Assembly (NCBI RefSeq): GCF_965208485.1 | Contig: NZ_OZ242344.1 | Location: 3,410,001-3,474,000, forward strand | Length of the DNA stretch: 64,000 nt | Direction of reading: 5' to 3' | Source: Poriferisodalis sp965208485 | GTDB lineage: Bacteria; Actinomycetota; Acidimicrobiia; Acidimicrobiales; Poriferisodalaceae | Shown here: positions 51,533 to 61,054 of the stretch, one piece after another | Layout: the number at the start of each line of letters is the position of its first letter | Position numbering within the stretch: position 1 is the stretch's first letter | The notes under the pieces: model-generated | What the model was told of the DNA's origin: nothing | What the model saw: only the letters and a program-made list of their open reading frames with translations | Databases searched by the model: none | Translations under genes and position numbers: made by a program

Positions 51533-54500
51533 TCAGTCGCCACCACTCGATGTGGACGACGTGGCCTGCACGGCGTCGAAGATGCTCTGCAGGATGCCGG
51601 TGATGACGAATTCGCCGAATTCCTCGTCGCTGAGACACTTGTCGACGATGGAGTCGTTCCCGGCGAGACGAGCGATCAGCAGTTGCTTGACGCGATCGAA
51701 CGCTCCGAGGCGGAACTTGTCGAAGTCGTTTGCGCGAGCCGTTTCTCGGATCGCCTCCTCGCGGAGTCCATCTTCCTGAATCTGCTGCAGGAACAACCGG
51801 TCGCTCTCGGTGAAATCGGTGCTGAAGCGGTCGTTGAGCAGTTCGATGATCTCCGACAGCGGCGCCGTGTCGTCTTCGGCCAGTTCCGTGCCGACGTCCG
51901 TCGGGCTGGCGACCGATGCGGCAACCTCGTCGTTCAGGCTGATCGCACCCGAGGACATGCGCTGGAGCCGGTAGTACTCGAGGTCAACGTCGCCATCTAG
52001 GTGGATTGGCGTGAAGTCTCCGCCTACGTGTAAGTGCGGCAGCAGCTTTCGGCCGTACGAATAGAGCCGCTCAAGCTCGCAGTCGGCGTAGGGGATGATC
52101 TGGCTCAAGAAGGCGTAGAGGCTCACGTATGCGTTGAGCCGGTCTCTGAAGACGACCTGTGATTCCGCGTCGAGGTCAGCGAAGCGATCAACTGCAGGTT
52201 GCAACGCGGTCTCGATCCGGGCGTGATCGCTCGGCCGCTGCTTGTTCAGTGGCAGGTAGAACACCTGAGCGAACTCGGCAATCTCGGTCTCGTAGTACAC
52301 CTGCATGTCGTTGAGGTCGTGCTTCAGCTTCTCCAGGTGGTACGGGTCCGAGGCTTCCCGCAGCTGAGTCACTTCGAAGTACGGAGCGAATGCAGCCGCA
52401 ATGTCGGCGGGGCTGTTGACGAAATCGAGCACGAACGGCGCCTGCTTGCCGGAGGCGACACGGTTGAGCCGCGACAGGGTTTGCACCGCGTGGACGCCGC
52501 TCAGACGCTTATCGACGTACATGGCCTGCAACAGAGGCTGGTCGAACCCCGTCTGGTACTTCTCAGCGACGATGAGAATCTGGTAGTCCGGCGAGGCGAA
52601 TCTCTCAGGCAACGCAGACTCGCTGATTGGCTTGCCGGTGATGACATCGAAGTTCATCTTGGGTTCGGTGTATTCGGCGTCGAGCCCGGGAACCGAGACA
52701 GCGCCACTGAAGGCCACGAGCGGTCTCACATCCTCGTAGCCCTGCTCATCGATGTACTTCGTGAACGTCTCCATGTACCGCACGGCATGCAGGCGGGACG
52801 ATGCGACCACCATCGCTTTCCCTCTGCCGCCCATGCATGGCCGTACATGTTCTCGAAAATGCTCGATGATGACTGACGTCTGTTGCTCCAGCCGATGGGC
52901 ATGTAGCTGCGAGAACCTCGCGAGCTTCTTCGCCGCTTCACGCCGAGGGAACTGGGGATCCTCCTCGGCGGTCTTGACCAGCCGGTAGAAGGTGTCGTAG
53001 TCGGTGTAGTTCCCCAGAACGTCGAGGATGAAGCCTTCCTCTATGGCCTGGCGCATGCTGTAGCTGTGGAAAGGCTCCGGCTTGCCGTCTGACCCAGGCC
53101 GACCAAAGAGCTCGATCGTCTTTCCCTTCGGCGTGGCGGTGAACGCGAAGAAGCTCAGGTTCGGCTGCCGGCCGCGTGAAGCCACGACAGCGTTGAGGCC
53201 GTCCTCCCAGTCTTCCGGAGCTTCGTCGCCGGTCGCGCCTGCGGCACCGAGCAGCGACTTCATGTCGTGGGCGCTCTCACCGGTCTGGCTCGAATGTGCT
53301 TCGTCGACGATGATCGCGTACTTCCGTGAGGCCAGCTTCTTGGCCCACTCGGCCGCTTGGGCATGCTCGCTCGCATCGGGCGTCTCGCCTGAATCCGCAC
53401 CGGCGAGCCGGAGCAGCTGGCGCATGACAAACGGAAACTTCTGCAATGTGGTGATGACGATTTTCGTGTTATCCACCAGGGCCTGGGCGAGCTGCTGGGA
53501 ATCCTGGTCAATCGCCTGCACGACGCCTTGTGCGTGCTCTATCTGATAGATCGCCTGCTGCAGTTGCGCGTCAAGCACACGTCGATCAGTGATGACCAAG
53601 ACGCAGTTGAAGACCTTTTCGTCCTTGGTGCTGTGCAGGCTGGACAGGTGATGGGCGAGCCATGAGATCGAGTTGGTCTTGCCGCTGCCTGCGGAGTGCT
53701 GAATGAGGTAGTTGTGACCGGGCCCCTCTGCCCGTGCAGTCTCGACGAGCGCTTCGACGGCATGCAACTGGTGGAAGCGAGGAAAGACCAGCGTCTCGCG
53801 TGGGGCGGTGCGCGTGCCCGTGTGGTCCGAGACCGCTTCGTCGCGACGCTCGAGGAACATGTAGGAGCCGATGACCTCCAAGAAGCGTTCGCGCTCGAGC
53901 ACTTCCTGCCAGAGGTAGCCGGTCCGATACCCGGATGGGTGCTGGGGGTTGCCGGCTCCGCATGTCACTTCACCCGGATGGCTGCCGCGATTGAACGGCA
54001 AGAAACGCGTCGAGGCCTTCGCAAGGCGCGTCGTCATGTGGACCTGCTCGGTATCAGCAGCGAAGTGCACGAGGGCCCGCTTGCGGAACCTGAACAGCGG
54101 TGCATTGGGGTCGCGGTCCTCGCGGTACTGCTGCACGGCGTCGCGCCAATGCTGATTCGATGACGGATTCTTCAGTTCGCAGGTGGCCACTGGCACTCCA
54201 TTGAGCGCCATGACCAGATCCACTGTGTCGGCTTCACCCGGGTGGCACCGCACTTGGCGGGTGACGGACAACTCGTTGCTGGCAAATTGCTGCACCGCTT
54301 CAGGGTTGAGGCTGTGCGCTGGCTTGAACCACGCGAGTCGATGTGTCTTGCCGTAGAACTTGAATCCGTGGCGAAGGACATCGAGCGTGCCCTTCTTGTC
54401 GAGTTCGCGTGCCAACGTCGCGATAATCCTGTCCTCTAGGTCGCCGCCATGTAGCGCAGCCATCTCTGCCCAGAGTTCCGGCTGGGCAGATTGCAGGAAT

Positions 54501-54634
54501 GCCACGACGCGGGCTGGGAACAGTGCCAAATCGACGTCCCACTCAGCGCGGTCGCCCTCGACCCATCCCACGTTGGCAAGCATCGACATGATCGTCGATT
54601 CGAGTGCGGCCTCCCCGGTCTGCTCTGACTTCAC
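51533..54634 (-). CDS. hsdR: Type I restriction enzyme, R (motor/nuclease) subunit
   Basis: The 1033-residue protein translocates DNA and cuts it when the target is unmodified. The N-terminal nuclease domain has DTVDLVMALNGVPVATCELKN (Asp and ExK). Superfamily 2 helicase motifs are LIQHSAGSGKTNSIS (I), CVLVITDRRVLDAQL (Ia), IIVDEAHSSQTGE (II, DEAH), FFAFTATPKG (III) and TLSRLNRVASGK (VI). A helical C-terminal region contacts the methylase. GTG 54634 is chosen because it overlaps the hsdS stop (GTGA). The gene is the last of hsdM-hsdS-hsdR. Confidence 0.95.
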   Translation of the reverse strand: MKSEQTGEAALESTIMSMLANVGWVEGDRAEWDVDLALFPARVVAFLQSAQPELWAEMAALHGGDLEDRIIATLARELDKKGTLDVLRHGFKFYGKTHRLAWFKPAHSLNPEAVQQFASNELSVTRQVRCHPGEADTVDLVMALNGVPVATCELKNPSSNQHWRDAVQQYREDRDPNAPLFRFRKRALVHFAADTEQVHMTTRLAKASTRFLPFNRGSHPGEVTCGAGNPQHPSGYRTGYLWQEVLERERFLEVIGSYMFLERRDEAVSDHTGTRTAPRETLVFPRFHQLHAVEALVETARAEGPGHNYLIQHSAGSGKTNSISWLAHHLSSLHSTKDEKVFNCVLVITDRRVLDAQLQQAIYQIEHAQGVVQAIDQDSQQLAQALVDNTKIVITTLQKFPFVMRQLLRLAGADSGETPDASEHAQAAEWAKKLASRKYAIIVDEAHSSQTGESAHDMKSLLGAAGATGDEAPEDWEDGLNAVVASRGRQPNLSFFAFTATPKGKTIELFGRPGSDGKPEPFHSYSMRQAIEEGFILDVLGNYTDYDTFYRLVKTAEEDPQFPRREAAKKLARFSQLHAHRLEQQTSVIIEHFREHVRPCMGGRGKAMVVASSRLHAVRYMETFTKYIDEQGYEDVRPLVAFSGAVSVPGLDAEYTEPKMNFDVITGKPISESALPERFASPDYQILIVAEKYQTGFDQPLLQAMYVDKRLSGVHAVQTLSRLNRVASGKQAPFVLDFVNSPADIAAAFAPYFEVTQLREASDPYHLEKLKHDLNDMQVYYETEIAEFAQVFYLPLNKQRPSDHARIETALQPAVDRFADLDAESQVVFRDRLNAYVSLYAFLSQIIPYADCELERLYSYGRKLLPHLHVGGDFTPIHLDGDVDLEYYRLQRMSSGAISLNDEVAASVASPTDVGTELAEDDTAPLSEIIELLNDRFSTDFTESDRLFLQQIQEDGLREEAIRETARANDFDKFRLGAFDRVKQLLIARLAGNDSIVDKCLSDEEFGEFVITGILQSIFDAVQATSSTSSGGD

Positions 54635-55383
54635 GCTGTGTCCTCGCACGTTTCCGTCACAACATCCCGAACATCGATCTTCCCCGTCACCGCAGCGGAG
54701 ATCAACGCCGATCGATACTCCTGAAGGCGCTCGATCAGCGCACCGACCGCTCCTGCAATCTGACTGCCGCGATCCTTGGAGCCGGTTCGCTGAACCAGCT
54801 CGTCGATGCGAGCGGTCGCAGCATCCAAGAACATGGCAATCGCGCGCTGTTCGGCAAGTGGCGGGCACGGAAGCACCGCGTCTTCAACGGATCCGTTGCG
54901 TATCCCGTACCGCGTGACACCTGTAGCGGAGACTTGCAGCTGTTTGTTCACGCCATCGGATGCCAGCGAACGGAACAGGTAGCCGGGGTCAATTTCCTCA
55001 CCGGGGCGAATGATGCCGAGGTGGTAACCGCACACAAAGTCATCGGCGGTGGCCTCGACCAACGCTGGCACCCCGATGTCTCGCCAATCCTCCGAGTCCT
55101 TCGTGATGAGCACATCGCCGCGACGCAGCCTGAAGCGCGCTACTTCGTCTGCCGTAGCTGTTGCAGACATGAACTCGCCATCGTCCGCGTGAATGCGCTC
55201 GCGGTAGTACACATCGGTGTAGTTGCACAGCCTGACGGGGACTTCATCGGCGTTGGATTTCTTGTCAACGCTGCTGGTCCTGTACGACGCCACAAAGCGC
55301 AAGCGCGTCGTGCGCCAATGCGCAGGAAGGTCGCCCAACCATCCGATTTCAGCGTCGCGGTAGCTCGGGTATGGCTGCTTCAC
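54631..55383 (-). CDS. hsdS: Type I restriction enzyme, S subunit with a single recognition domain
   Basis: The 250-residue specificity subunit is about half the usual length. It has one target-recognition domain (PSYRDAEIGWLGDLPAHWRT to about residue 170) and one conserved helical region ending in the family motif LQEYRSALISAAVTGKIDVRD. The second recognition domain and helix of normal HsdS are absent, yet there is a proper GTG start overlapping the hsdM stop and a proper C-terminus, so it does not look like a simple truncation. Such half-subunits can pair and recognise a symmetric site. Confidence 0.9.
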   Translation of the reverse strand: MKQPYPSYRDAEIGWLGDLPAHWRTTRLRFVASYRTSSVDKKSNADEVPVRLCNYTDVYYRERIHADDGEFMSATATADEVARFRLRRGDVLITKDSEDWRDIGVPALVEATADDFVCGYHLGIIRPGEEIDPGYLFRSLASDGVNKQLQVSATGVTRYGIRNGSVEDAVLPCPPLAEQRAIAMFLDAATARIDELVQRTGSKDRGSQIAGAVGALIERLQEYRSALISAAVTGKIDVRDVVTETCEDTA

Positions 55384-57467
55384 GAAGTGACCTCCGTGAG
55401 CAGTTGAGCGATCTCGGATTCAAGCGTCTTGAGGTCGGCCTCGATTGCTTGGAGCGGCCGAGGCGGCTCGTACACGTAGAAGTGGCGGTTGAACGGAATC
55501 TCGTATCCGATCTTGGTCTTGCTGTGATCGACCCACGCGTCCGGCACGTGTGGCAGCACTTCTCGCCGCATGTATTCGTCTACGTCCTCTTTGAGGGGGA
55601 CCGTCTCGGTATCGCGTAGCCGAGGATCAGGCTCGTGTCCGTTCTTGCCATGGCAGGGTTCGGCACCCGAATCGCGTTCGCCCAATGCGGCAATCACAGC
55701 CCTGCGCTCTGCTGCCGTGAGACGTATCTGCAGGCTCTCCTCGACAAGCCGCAGCCGTGCGAGGAATTCATCGCGATCAGCAATGAGTTGTCCGGCAGTC
55801 CTGTCAGCGAGCGCGTCGAGAAGGTCTCGTAGCTGCTGCTGACGCAGTTCGCCCTTGACGATCTCGGCATCGTGTGCGGGGCCCGGATCCTTCTTGCTCG
55901 TTGCGAGCTTCACGAACGCGGACTCAGACTCGATGCGACCGATGCGCTCGGGGGTCGCCGCGAAACTCAGGCGCAGCGGGCGCTCGACAGTGATCTTGTG
56001 ATACCCGAAGTCCTCGTTGGCGAACACCTTGCTGACAACGCGGGGCTGGGTCCGAGGCTGATGAGTTACTGGGTCTTCGTCGGTGATGTCGCATGTCTCG
56101 CCATCGGCGAAGTTGCCGAGAATGCTCGTGAGGTCGTCGATTTGGACTGACGACAGCTCATTACGCTTGTTGCCGAGGCTGCGGCGCATCTTCTCGGAGA
56201 ACTGCCGTCCGTCGATGAGCTGCACCTTGCCGCGGCGCCGATCATCCTTGCGGTTCGTCAGTACCCAGATGTACGTCGAGATGCCAGTGTTGTAGAAAAG
56301 TTGGTCGGGCAGCGCAACGATTGCCTCGAGCCAGTCGTTCTCGATGATCCAGCGCCGAATGTTGCTCTCACCGCTTCCGGCATCGCCGGTAAACAATGGA
56401 GATCCACTGAACACGATGGCGATTCGGCTGCCGCCGGAGCCGTCCGGTTCCACCGGCTGTCGTTTCCGCAGCATGTGCTGCAGGAAGAGCAGCGCGCCGT
56501 CGTTGACGCGCGGCAGGCCGGCTTCAAATCGTCCGTTGGCGCCTTGCGTGTCACGCTCGTTCTCGATGAACCACCGCTGTTGCTTCCACTCCACGCCGAA
56601 CGGCGGATTGGCGAGCATGTAGTCGAAGGTCCAGCCTGAATAGCCATCCGCTGTGAACGAGTCGCCCAAGATGATGCGGTCGGCGTCGTGGTTCTTGATC
56701 AGCATGTCCGAGCGGCACACGGACCAAGCATCGTCGTTCCAGTCTTGGCCGAAGAGTCGCGGATTGGCGTCCTCGTTGTGCCTGCGAAGAAATGACTCGG
56801 CCTCCGAGAGCATCCCGCCAGTGCCGCAGGCGGGGTCGTAGACCGTCTTGACAACGTACGGCTTGGCGAGGTCCGCTTCCGACGTCAGCAAAAGGCTGAC
56901 CATCAGGCGGATCACTTCGCGGGGCGTGAAATGCTCCCCAGCTTCCTCGTTCGCCTGCTCCGCACCGAGTCTGATCAGCTCCTCGAATACGTACCCCATC
57001 TGCGAGCTGTCCATCCGCGTTGGAGAGAGGTCAAGGCTTGCGAAGCTGCGCACGACTTGGAACAGCAGGTTCTTCTCGTCCATACGGGCGATCTGGGCAC
57101 CGAATTCGAAGCGTTCCATGATCTCGCGGACGTTGGGCGAGAAGCCTGCGATGTAGGCGTTGAGATTCTGGGCGACCAGATTCGGGTCATCGAGCAGGAG
57201 CTGAAAGTCCAGGCGTGACGTGTTGTAGAAGGCCTGCTCGGCGGCGCGCTTGAGCATCTCGTGGCGAAGGCTCTCGCTCTGCTTGGCGTACTTGCCGTAG
57301 GCATCGAGCACGGCCTGTTTGGTAGGGGCGAGCACGCAGTCGAAGCGACGCAGAACCGTCAGCGGGAGAATCACCTTGCGGTACTCGTTGCGCTTGTACG
57401 GACCGCGCAGCAGGTTGCAGATGCTCCAGATGAAGCCGACCATCTCGCTGTGAGTCCGCGCGTTCAC
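55380..57467 (-). CDS. hsdM: Type I restriction enzyme, M (methylase) subunit
   Basis: The 695-residue adenine-N6 methylase has the SAM-binding motif YDPACGTGGMLSEAESFL and the catalytic motif DYMLANPPFG. An N-terminal helical domain (about 1-165) and a C-terminal extension of about 200 residues rich in helices, with a coiled-coil-like end (EADLKTLESEIAQLLTEV), flank it. It starts with GTG and is the first gene of the hsdMSR operon on the minus strand. It is divergent from the DUF6338 gene. The 179-base gap between them has a short hairpin (57526-57546). Confidence 0.95.
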   Translation of the reverse strand: MNARTHSEMVGFIWSICNLLRGPYKRNEYRKVILPLTVLRRFDCVLAPTKQAVLDAYGKYAKQSESLRHEMLKRAAEQAFYNTSRLDFQLLLDDPNLVAQNLNAYIAGFSPNVREIMERFEFGAQIARMDEKNLLFQVVRSFASLDLSPTRMDSSQMGYVFEELIRLGAEQANEEAGEHFTPREVIRLMVSLLLTSEADLAKPYVVKTVYDPACGTGGMLSEAESFLRRHNEDANPRLFGQDWNDDAWSVCRSDMLIKNHDADRIILGDSFTADGYSGWTFDYMLANPPFGVEWKQQRWFIENERDTQGANGRFEAGLPRVNDGALLFLQHMLRKRQPVEPDGSGGSRIAIVFSGSPLFTGDAGSGESNIRRWIIENDWLEAIVALPDQLFYNTGISTYIWVLTNRKDDRRRGKVQLIDGRQFSEKMRRSLGNKRNELSSVQIDDLTSILGNFADGETCDITDEDPVTHQPRTQPRVVSKVFANEDFGYHKITVERPLRLSFAATPERIGRIESESAFVKLATSKKDPGPAHDAEIVKGELRQQQLRDLLDALADRTAGQLIADRDEFLARLRLVEESLQIRLTAAERRAVIAALGERDSGAEPCHGKNGHEPDPRLRDTETVPLKEDVDEYMRREVLPHVPDAWVDHSKTKIGYEIPFNRHFYVYEPPRPLQAIEADLKTLESEIAQLLTEVTS

Positions 57468-57646
57468 TCAACCCTCCGACCCGTCGTGGATGCCATCGTG
57501 CAGCTATCACGCTGCTTCGCGCGCAGCCTCCGAAAAATGTGGAGGCCGCGTTCGCTGCGAGATGGTATTCGTATCGGCTTCACGCGGTGCCCGTCGTCTG
57601 ACGGCGACATGTCGTGGTGGGCGGAGAGGTTGAGGAGAGTGAAACT

Positions 57647-58378
57647 GTGAGTACCGGCTACGACGCTGCCCTGTTGCTCTTGGTTGTGCTTCTCCCAGGC
57701 GCCTTCGCAGCTTGGGGCTTCGAGCGTCACGTCCAGAGATACGGGCGGCGGCTCAAGGACTGGCTGCTGCGTCTCGCCGGGCTCTCCGCCGTCTGTCTCG
57801 CTGTTGGCGCATGGCCGTTGCACTGGGTGGTCTCGTCCTACTGGGACGACTTCACCGATGGGAGGGCGCTTCCGTGGTTTGTCTACCTCGCACCCGTCGC
57901 GTACCTCGCCGTGCCGGCTGCAGTTGGTTGGTCGCTCGGATTATTGATGCGATCCCGCAACTCGATTGAGCATGTACGTCGAAAGCCAATCCGCATCCGA
58001 ATTAGGTCAGCGCTTCGCCGACCGATCCTGCAGCGGGTTGTGTCCAAGCTGCCCGGGCCCAACCGCGCCCCGACAGCGTGGGATGCGCTGTTCGAAGCAC
58101 GCGAGCCGGGATTCATCCGGTGCAGGCTTCGATCCGGGCGCTGGGTCGGCGGCCTCTATGCCAGAGCATCGCCTGTTTCCTCCTACGTGGGCCCAGAAGG
58201 ACCCGATCAAGACATCTACATCGCCTACGCGGCCGAGTTCGACCAAGACACGGGCGAGCCAGCGTTTGGAGAGGATGAAGACGAATTCGTTTGGCTCAAC
58301 GGCGGCATCCTCCTCAAATGGGCCGACATTGAGTCACTAGAATTCATGCCGCTAGCGGCTGGCCGGAAGGGTGCATGA
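57647..58378 (+). CDS. DUF6338-type membrane protein
   Basis: The 243-residue protein has three N-terminal membrane spans (ALLLLVVLLPGAFAAWGF, LAGLSAVCLAVGAWPLHW, VYLAPVAYLAVPAAVGWSLG) and a cytoplasmic domain with NRAPTAWDALFEAREPGFIR, RSGRWVGGLYA, and DIYIAYAAEFDQDTGEP. The PTAWD motif and the RW-GG strand match what I recall of DUF6338 proteins, which are scattered in actinobacterial accessory regions. GTG 57647 follows GAGGAG. A tiny gene follows two bases later. Function unknown. Confidence 0.75.
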   Translation: MSTGYDAALLLLVVLLPGAFAAWGFERHVQRYGRRLKDWLLRLAGLSAVCLAVGAWPLHWVVSSYWDDFTDGRALPWFVYLAPVAYLAVPAAVGWSLGLLMRSRNSIEHVRRKPIRIRIRSALRRPILQRVVSKLPGPNRAPTAWDALFEAREPGFIRCRLRSGRWVGGLYARASPVSSYVGPEGPDQDIYIAYAAEFDQDTGEPAFGEDEDEFVWLNGGILLKWADIESLEFMPLAAGRKGA

Positions 58379-58379
58379 G

Positions 58380-58544
58380 ATGTCTATGGATGAGCAGAAG
58401 GACGATCCGCCAGCCGAAGTGGCGCAACGCATCCCCTTGGGCGTCTATACACCCAAGGCTGGTGTAGGCCCTGCGGATGTGCCCACGAACGCGTTCCGGC
58501 CGCGTCCCAAGCCCAACAAGCCGCAGGACGCCAGCGAGGAGTAG
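58380..58544 (+). CDS. 54-residue Pro-rich partner of the DUF6338 protein
   Basis: This tiny gene starts one base after the DUF6338 stop. It reads MSMDEQKDDPPAEVAQRIPL, then GVYTPKAGVG and a Pro/Lys-rich end (NAFRPRPKPNKPQDASEE). There is no fold-like core, so it is probably disordered. Close packing and a similar small Pro-rich gene next to many DUF6338 genes (from memory) support it. Function unknown. Confidence 0.6.
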   Translation: MSMDEQKDDPPAEVAQRIPLGVYTPKAGVGPADVPTNAFRPRPKPNKPQDASEE

Positions 58545-58716
58545 GGCTCGCCGGCGTAGCTCGCACCGTGCGCCACGCCGTGACAATCGCCGCTGGGTAT
58601 TCCGCCAGAGCTTCTCCGCGGCGAGCTGCGACCCGGGGTCGTTGCCTGCGGATTCGATGCCCTGAAGCGTCGCGCGAGGAACAGGAAACTGGGTAGCTCT
58701 GGTCCTGCGTTGCGCT

Positions 58717-59199
58717 TCAGTATCGATACCGGTTGGGACGGCGCCGCCGTCTCCTTCGGCGCCTTGGCGCACGAGCTCGAAAGGTGCCGTTCTCATCGTC
58801 GTCTCCCGCGAACAGACACCAGAACAGCCAAGTGAGAGCCAACACAGCGCATGCGATGAGGATCAGGCTCACTGCCGCGGCGAGAGCTGAAGCGGTCAGG
58901 GCGCCGCATCTCCACACTCCCTCGACGCGATCGCGCCAGGACCAAGCGACGACTGCGGTCGCAATCCCGATGACTGTCGTGAGCAGATTGAGCCATCCTG
59001 GATAGGGCCATTCGAGCCACGTCACGACCAACGACCACCAGCCACCAGCCGCGAAACGAGCACCGGTGAGCAAGGCAAGAACCGTGGCGCATGCCAACCA
59101 GACGAGCGTCAGTCGTTGGCTGGGCGTCAGCCCCGCTCGGCCCCCTTCTTCGCGCGCTGCCGCAGAGCATTGTGTCGTAGCTGTCGACAGGTATCCCAT
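58717..59199 (-). CDS. Three-span membrane protein at the end of the Ubl operon
   Basis: The 160-residue protein has three to four membrane spans (LTLVWLACATVLALLTGARF, GWLNLLTTVIGIATAVVAWSW, ALAAAVSLILIACAVLALTW) and a very basic C-terminus with a run of about ten Arg residues. The gene starts 11 bases after the JAB-E1 stop on the same strand and so is the fourth gene of the ubiquitin-like operon. It could be the membrane target or effector of the conjugation system; nothing else is known about it. Confidence 0.75.
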   Translation of the reverse strand: MGYLSTATTQCSAAAREEGGRAGLTPSQRLTLVWLACATVLALLTGARFAAGGWWSLVVTWLEWPYPGWLNLLTTVIGIATAVVAWSWRDRVEGVWRCGALTASALAAAVSLILIACAVLALTWLFWCLFAGDDDENGTFRARAPRRRRRRRRRPNRYRY

Positions 59200-59210
59200 C
59201 TTGTTGCTCC

Positions 59211-60710
59211 CTATCGTCGGTCAATCCAGTTGGTAAGTGCTTGCAGCCGGTTGTCGGCCCACCGCAACACCCGTGTACGTCGGTCGACAGCGGCCGCCAT
59301 CTGACGCATCTCCTCAGCTATCGGATGTTCACCTGAAAGATCGGGACGGAGGTCACCGACGGCTTCGCTGGGCTCCACGGGGCAGTGCGGCCGAATGGCG
59401 TCATCTCGATAATCGAGGAAGTGACTGCTGAGGCTGTACTGGATGGGGCCGGGGTCGCCGATGCCCCCGGGTGCGACGCTGAAGCTGACGTATTGGGCGA
59501 GAAGACTCGCAGAAACGCTTGCTGACAATGCCGACACGTTCTGACCACCGTCTTCAGGGGCGATGCCGGCGCCTTCGATGTAGCTCGGGTCGTCAAGGTC
59601 TCCCTGCCGATCCGGCGTCACCAAGCCCAGATCGAGCTGTCGATTGCAAGCGAGACAGGGTCGCCCAGGGCGGACTACGTGGCTGCGCCATGTGGCGTTG
59701 AGCATCCGGCCGCGGCTGTTTGTGTCGATGGCGATGCCACCGTCGATCACCGGGATCAGGTCGCTGTACGCCAGACCGTTGAGCACGGCACGTGGCCAAG
59801 GCCGATCGACGCACGAGAAGATCAGGTCGTGATCGAGGGCCAAGCTCAACCCCTCTGGCTCACAGATTGAGCGGCTCGAGAACTCGAACTGTCGACGCTC
59901 AGCAGTTGAAGAAGCGAGCGCGAGACGGTTCGCTACGTGGATCTTTGGCCTGCGCAGCCTTACATCACGCTGCGCGGCGCCGATGAGGCGATCCAGGTTC
60001 TTCTCCTCGACGACGTCAAAATCCATGACGGTGAGTCGCTGAATGCCCGAAGCAGCCAGCCGGACAATGACATCCATTCCGACGCTTCCAGCCCCCACCA
60101 CGAGAATGCGGCGACGAACGAGGTCAGACTGGCACTTGTCGCCCCATGCGCTGACCGTGCGCTCTTGTCTTGTTGACGCGAACGGAGAAGGGCGCATTTG
60201 TTCGTTCCACGACACACGCAGCTGCTCGCCGATGACACGTACGTTCTCGGCGTGAGTGCAGTCGACTCCCGTGCCAGCACCGATGTCCCAACGCCTCGCG
60301 GACCAGGCTTCATCGCGTGTCGCCAGTGTCATGCCCACCAGTGGCAGACCCGTGATCTCACGAATGAGGTTGGCATAGCTGGCCTCAGCCTCTCGGTCGG
60401 GGCGGCTCATCGGCTGCCAATCAGAGGCGCCGGGATGGCTGTGGGCGAACATCAGGCCGCAGCCGTCGTCGCGGGCCCGCTCCGCCCCGCGCAGCATGTA
60501 TTCGCCGAACACCGTCGCATTGCCGTGGATGGCCCGATCAGAGTCGACAGGCGGCACGACCGAAGTCAACAGTGCCGTGGTGCGCGCCTCGCCGGTTGAC
60601 GGACGATAGAGCGCGAGACAGACGTCTTCCTGGCGGTCATCTCGAACCAGAACGACACCGAGCGCTTGATGGGTACCGGCTGTCATGGCGACAGAGAACG
60701 ACCTGCTCAT
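59211..60710 (-). CDS. JAB-E1 fusion: Ubl-processing protease and activating enzyme
   Basis: The 499-residue protein has an N-terminal JAB/MPN metalloprotease domain with the motif HSHPGASDWQPMSRPD (about residues 90-105; zinc ligands His, His, Asp). An E1/ThiF-like adenylating domain follows: ILVVGAGSVGMDVIVRLAAS (nucleotide loop), VMDFDVVEEKNLDRL, and PCLACN as a possible cysteine site. JAB-E1 fusions process and activate bacterial ubiquitin-like proteins. Its ATG overlaps the stop of the E2-like gene (ATGA). The His-to-Asp distance is two residues longer than in classical JAMM motifs. Confidence 0.9.
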   Translation of the reverse strand: MSRSFSVAMTAGTHQALGVVLVRDDRQEDVCLALYRPSTGEARTTALLTSVVPPVDSDRAIHGNATVFGEYMLRGAERARDDGCGLMFAHSHPGASDWQPMSRPDREAEASYANLIREITGLPLVGMTLATRDEAWSARRWDIGAGTGVDCTHAENVRVIGEQLRVSWNEQMRPSPFASTRQERTVSAWGDKCQSDLVRRRILVVGAGSVGMDVIVRLAASGIQRLTVMDFDVVEEKNLDRLIGAAQRDVRLRRPKIHVANRLALASSTAERRQFEFSSRSICEPEGLSLALDHDLIFSCVDRPWPRAVLNGLAYSDLIPVIDGGIAIDTNSRGRMLNATWRSHVVRPGRPCLACNRQLDLGLVTPDRQGDLDDPSYIEGAGIAPEDGGQNVSALSASVSASLLAQYVSFSVAPGGIGDPGPIQYSLSSHFLDYRDDAIRPHCPVEPSEAVGDLRPDLSGEHPIAEEMRQMAAAVDRRTRVLRWADNRLQALTNWIDRR

Positions 60711-61054
60711 CCGACGGCCTCACCAAGCACGGCCTGAAGGTGGGCATGCCAGCACACGGCTGCTGGCGCGTCACCCCAGCCAGCGTGATTGCGGCTGTGG
60801 CGCAGCCAGCCCGGCTTCGAAGATGCCTCGCTGTTGGTGGCGCGAAATTGGACTTCCGCTGGCAGGTGAATCCAGTGCGGGGGTGCAGTAGGCCAGCTGT
60901 TGACTTCGTTGACCGCAACGCCGAGCAACAGCGAGTTGCCGGCTCGGGCTCCTGCCACCGGGACAACATCGCACACGATGAGTCCGGCCTCCACCCGAGG
61001 GCCGAGGCCGAGCCCGTCCATGTCATCGAGGAAGGCCAGTAGAGGACCGTCCAT
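60707..61054 (-). CDS. Prokaryotic E2-like protein (family E type)
   Basis: The 115-residue protein has features I recall for prokaryotic E2 family E: a PPHWIHLP strand, then SSKPGWLRHSRNHAGWGDAP and a C-terminal WHAHLQAVL. It lies between the Ubl and the JAB-E1 gene, overlapping the Ubl stop by one base (TGATG) and the JAB-E1 start by four. Cys residues occur in LIVCDVV and AAVCWHAHL, either of which could be tested as the thioester carrier. The assignment is from motif memory and gene order. Confidence 0.7.
   Translation of the reverse strand: MDGPLLAFLDDMDGLGLGPRVEAGLIVCDVVPVAGARAGNSLLLGVAVNEVNSWPTAPPHWIHLPAEVQFRATNSEASSKPGWLRHSRNHAGWGDAPAAVCWHAHLQAVLGEAVG

Noticed and set aside
54635..54868. 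N-terminal extension of hsdR to 54868
   Set aside because: It lies antisense-free but inside hsdS in another frame, with Cys/Arg/Ser-rich non-family sequence; the GTG overlapping the hsdS stop is the natural start.
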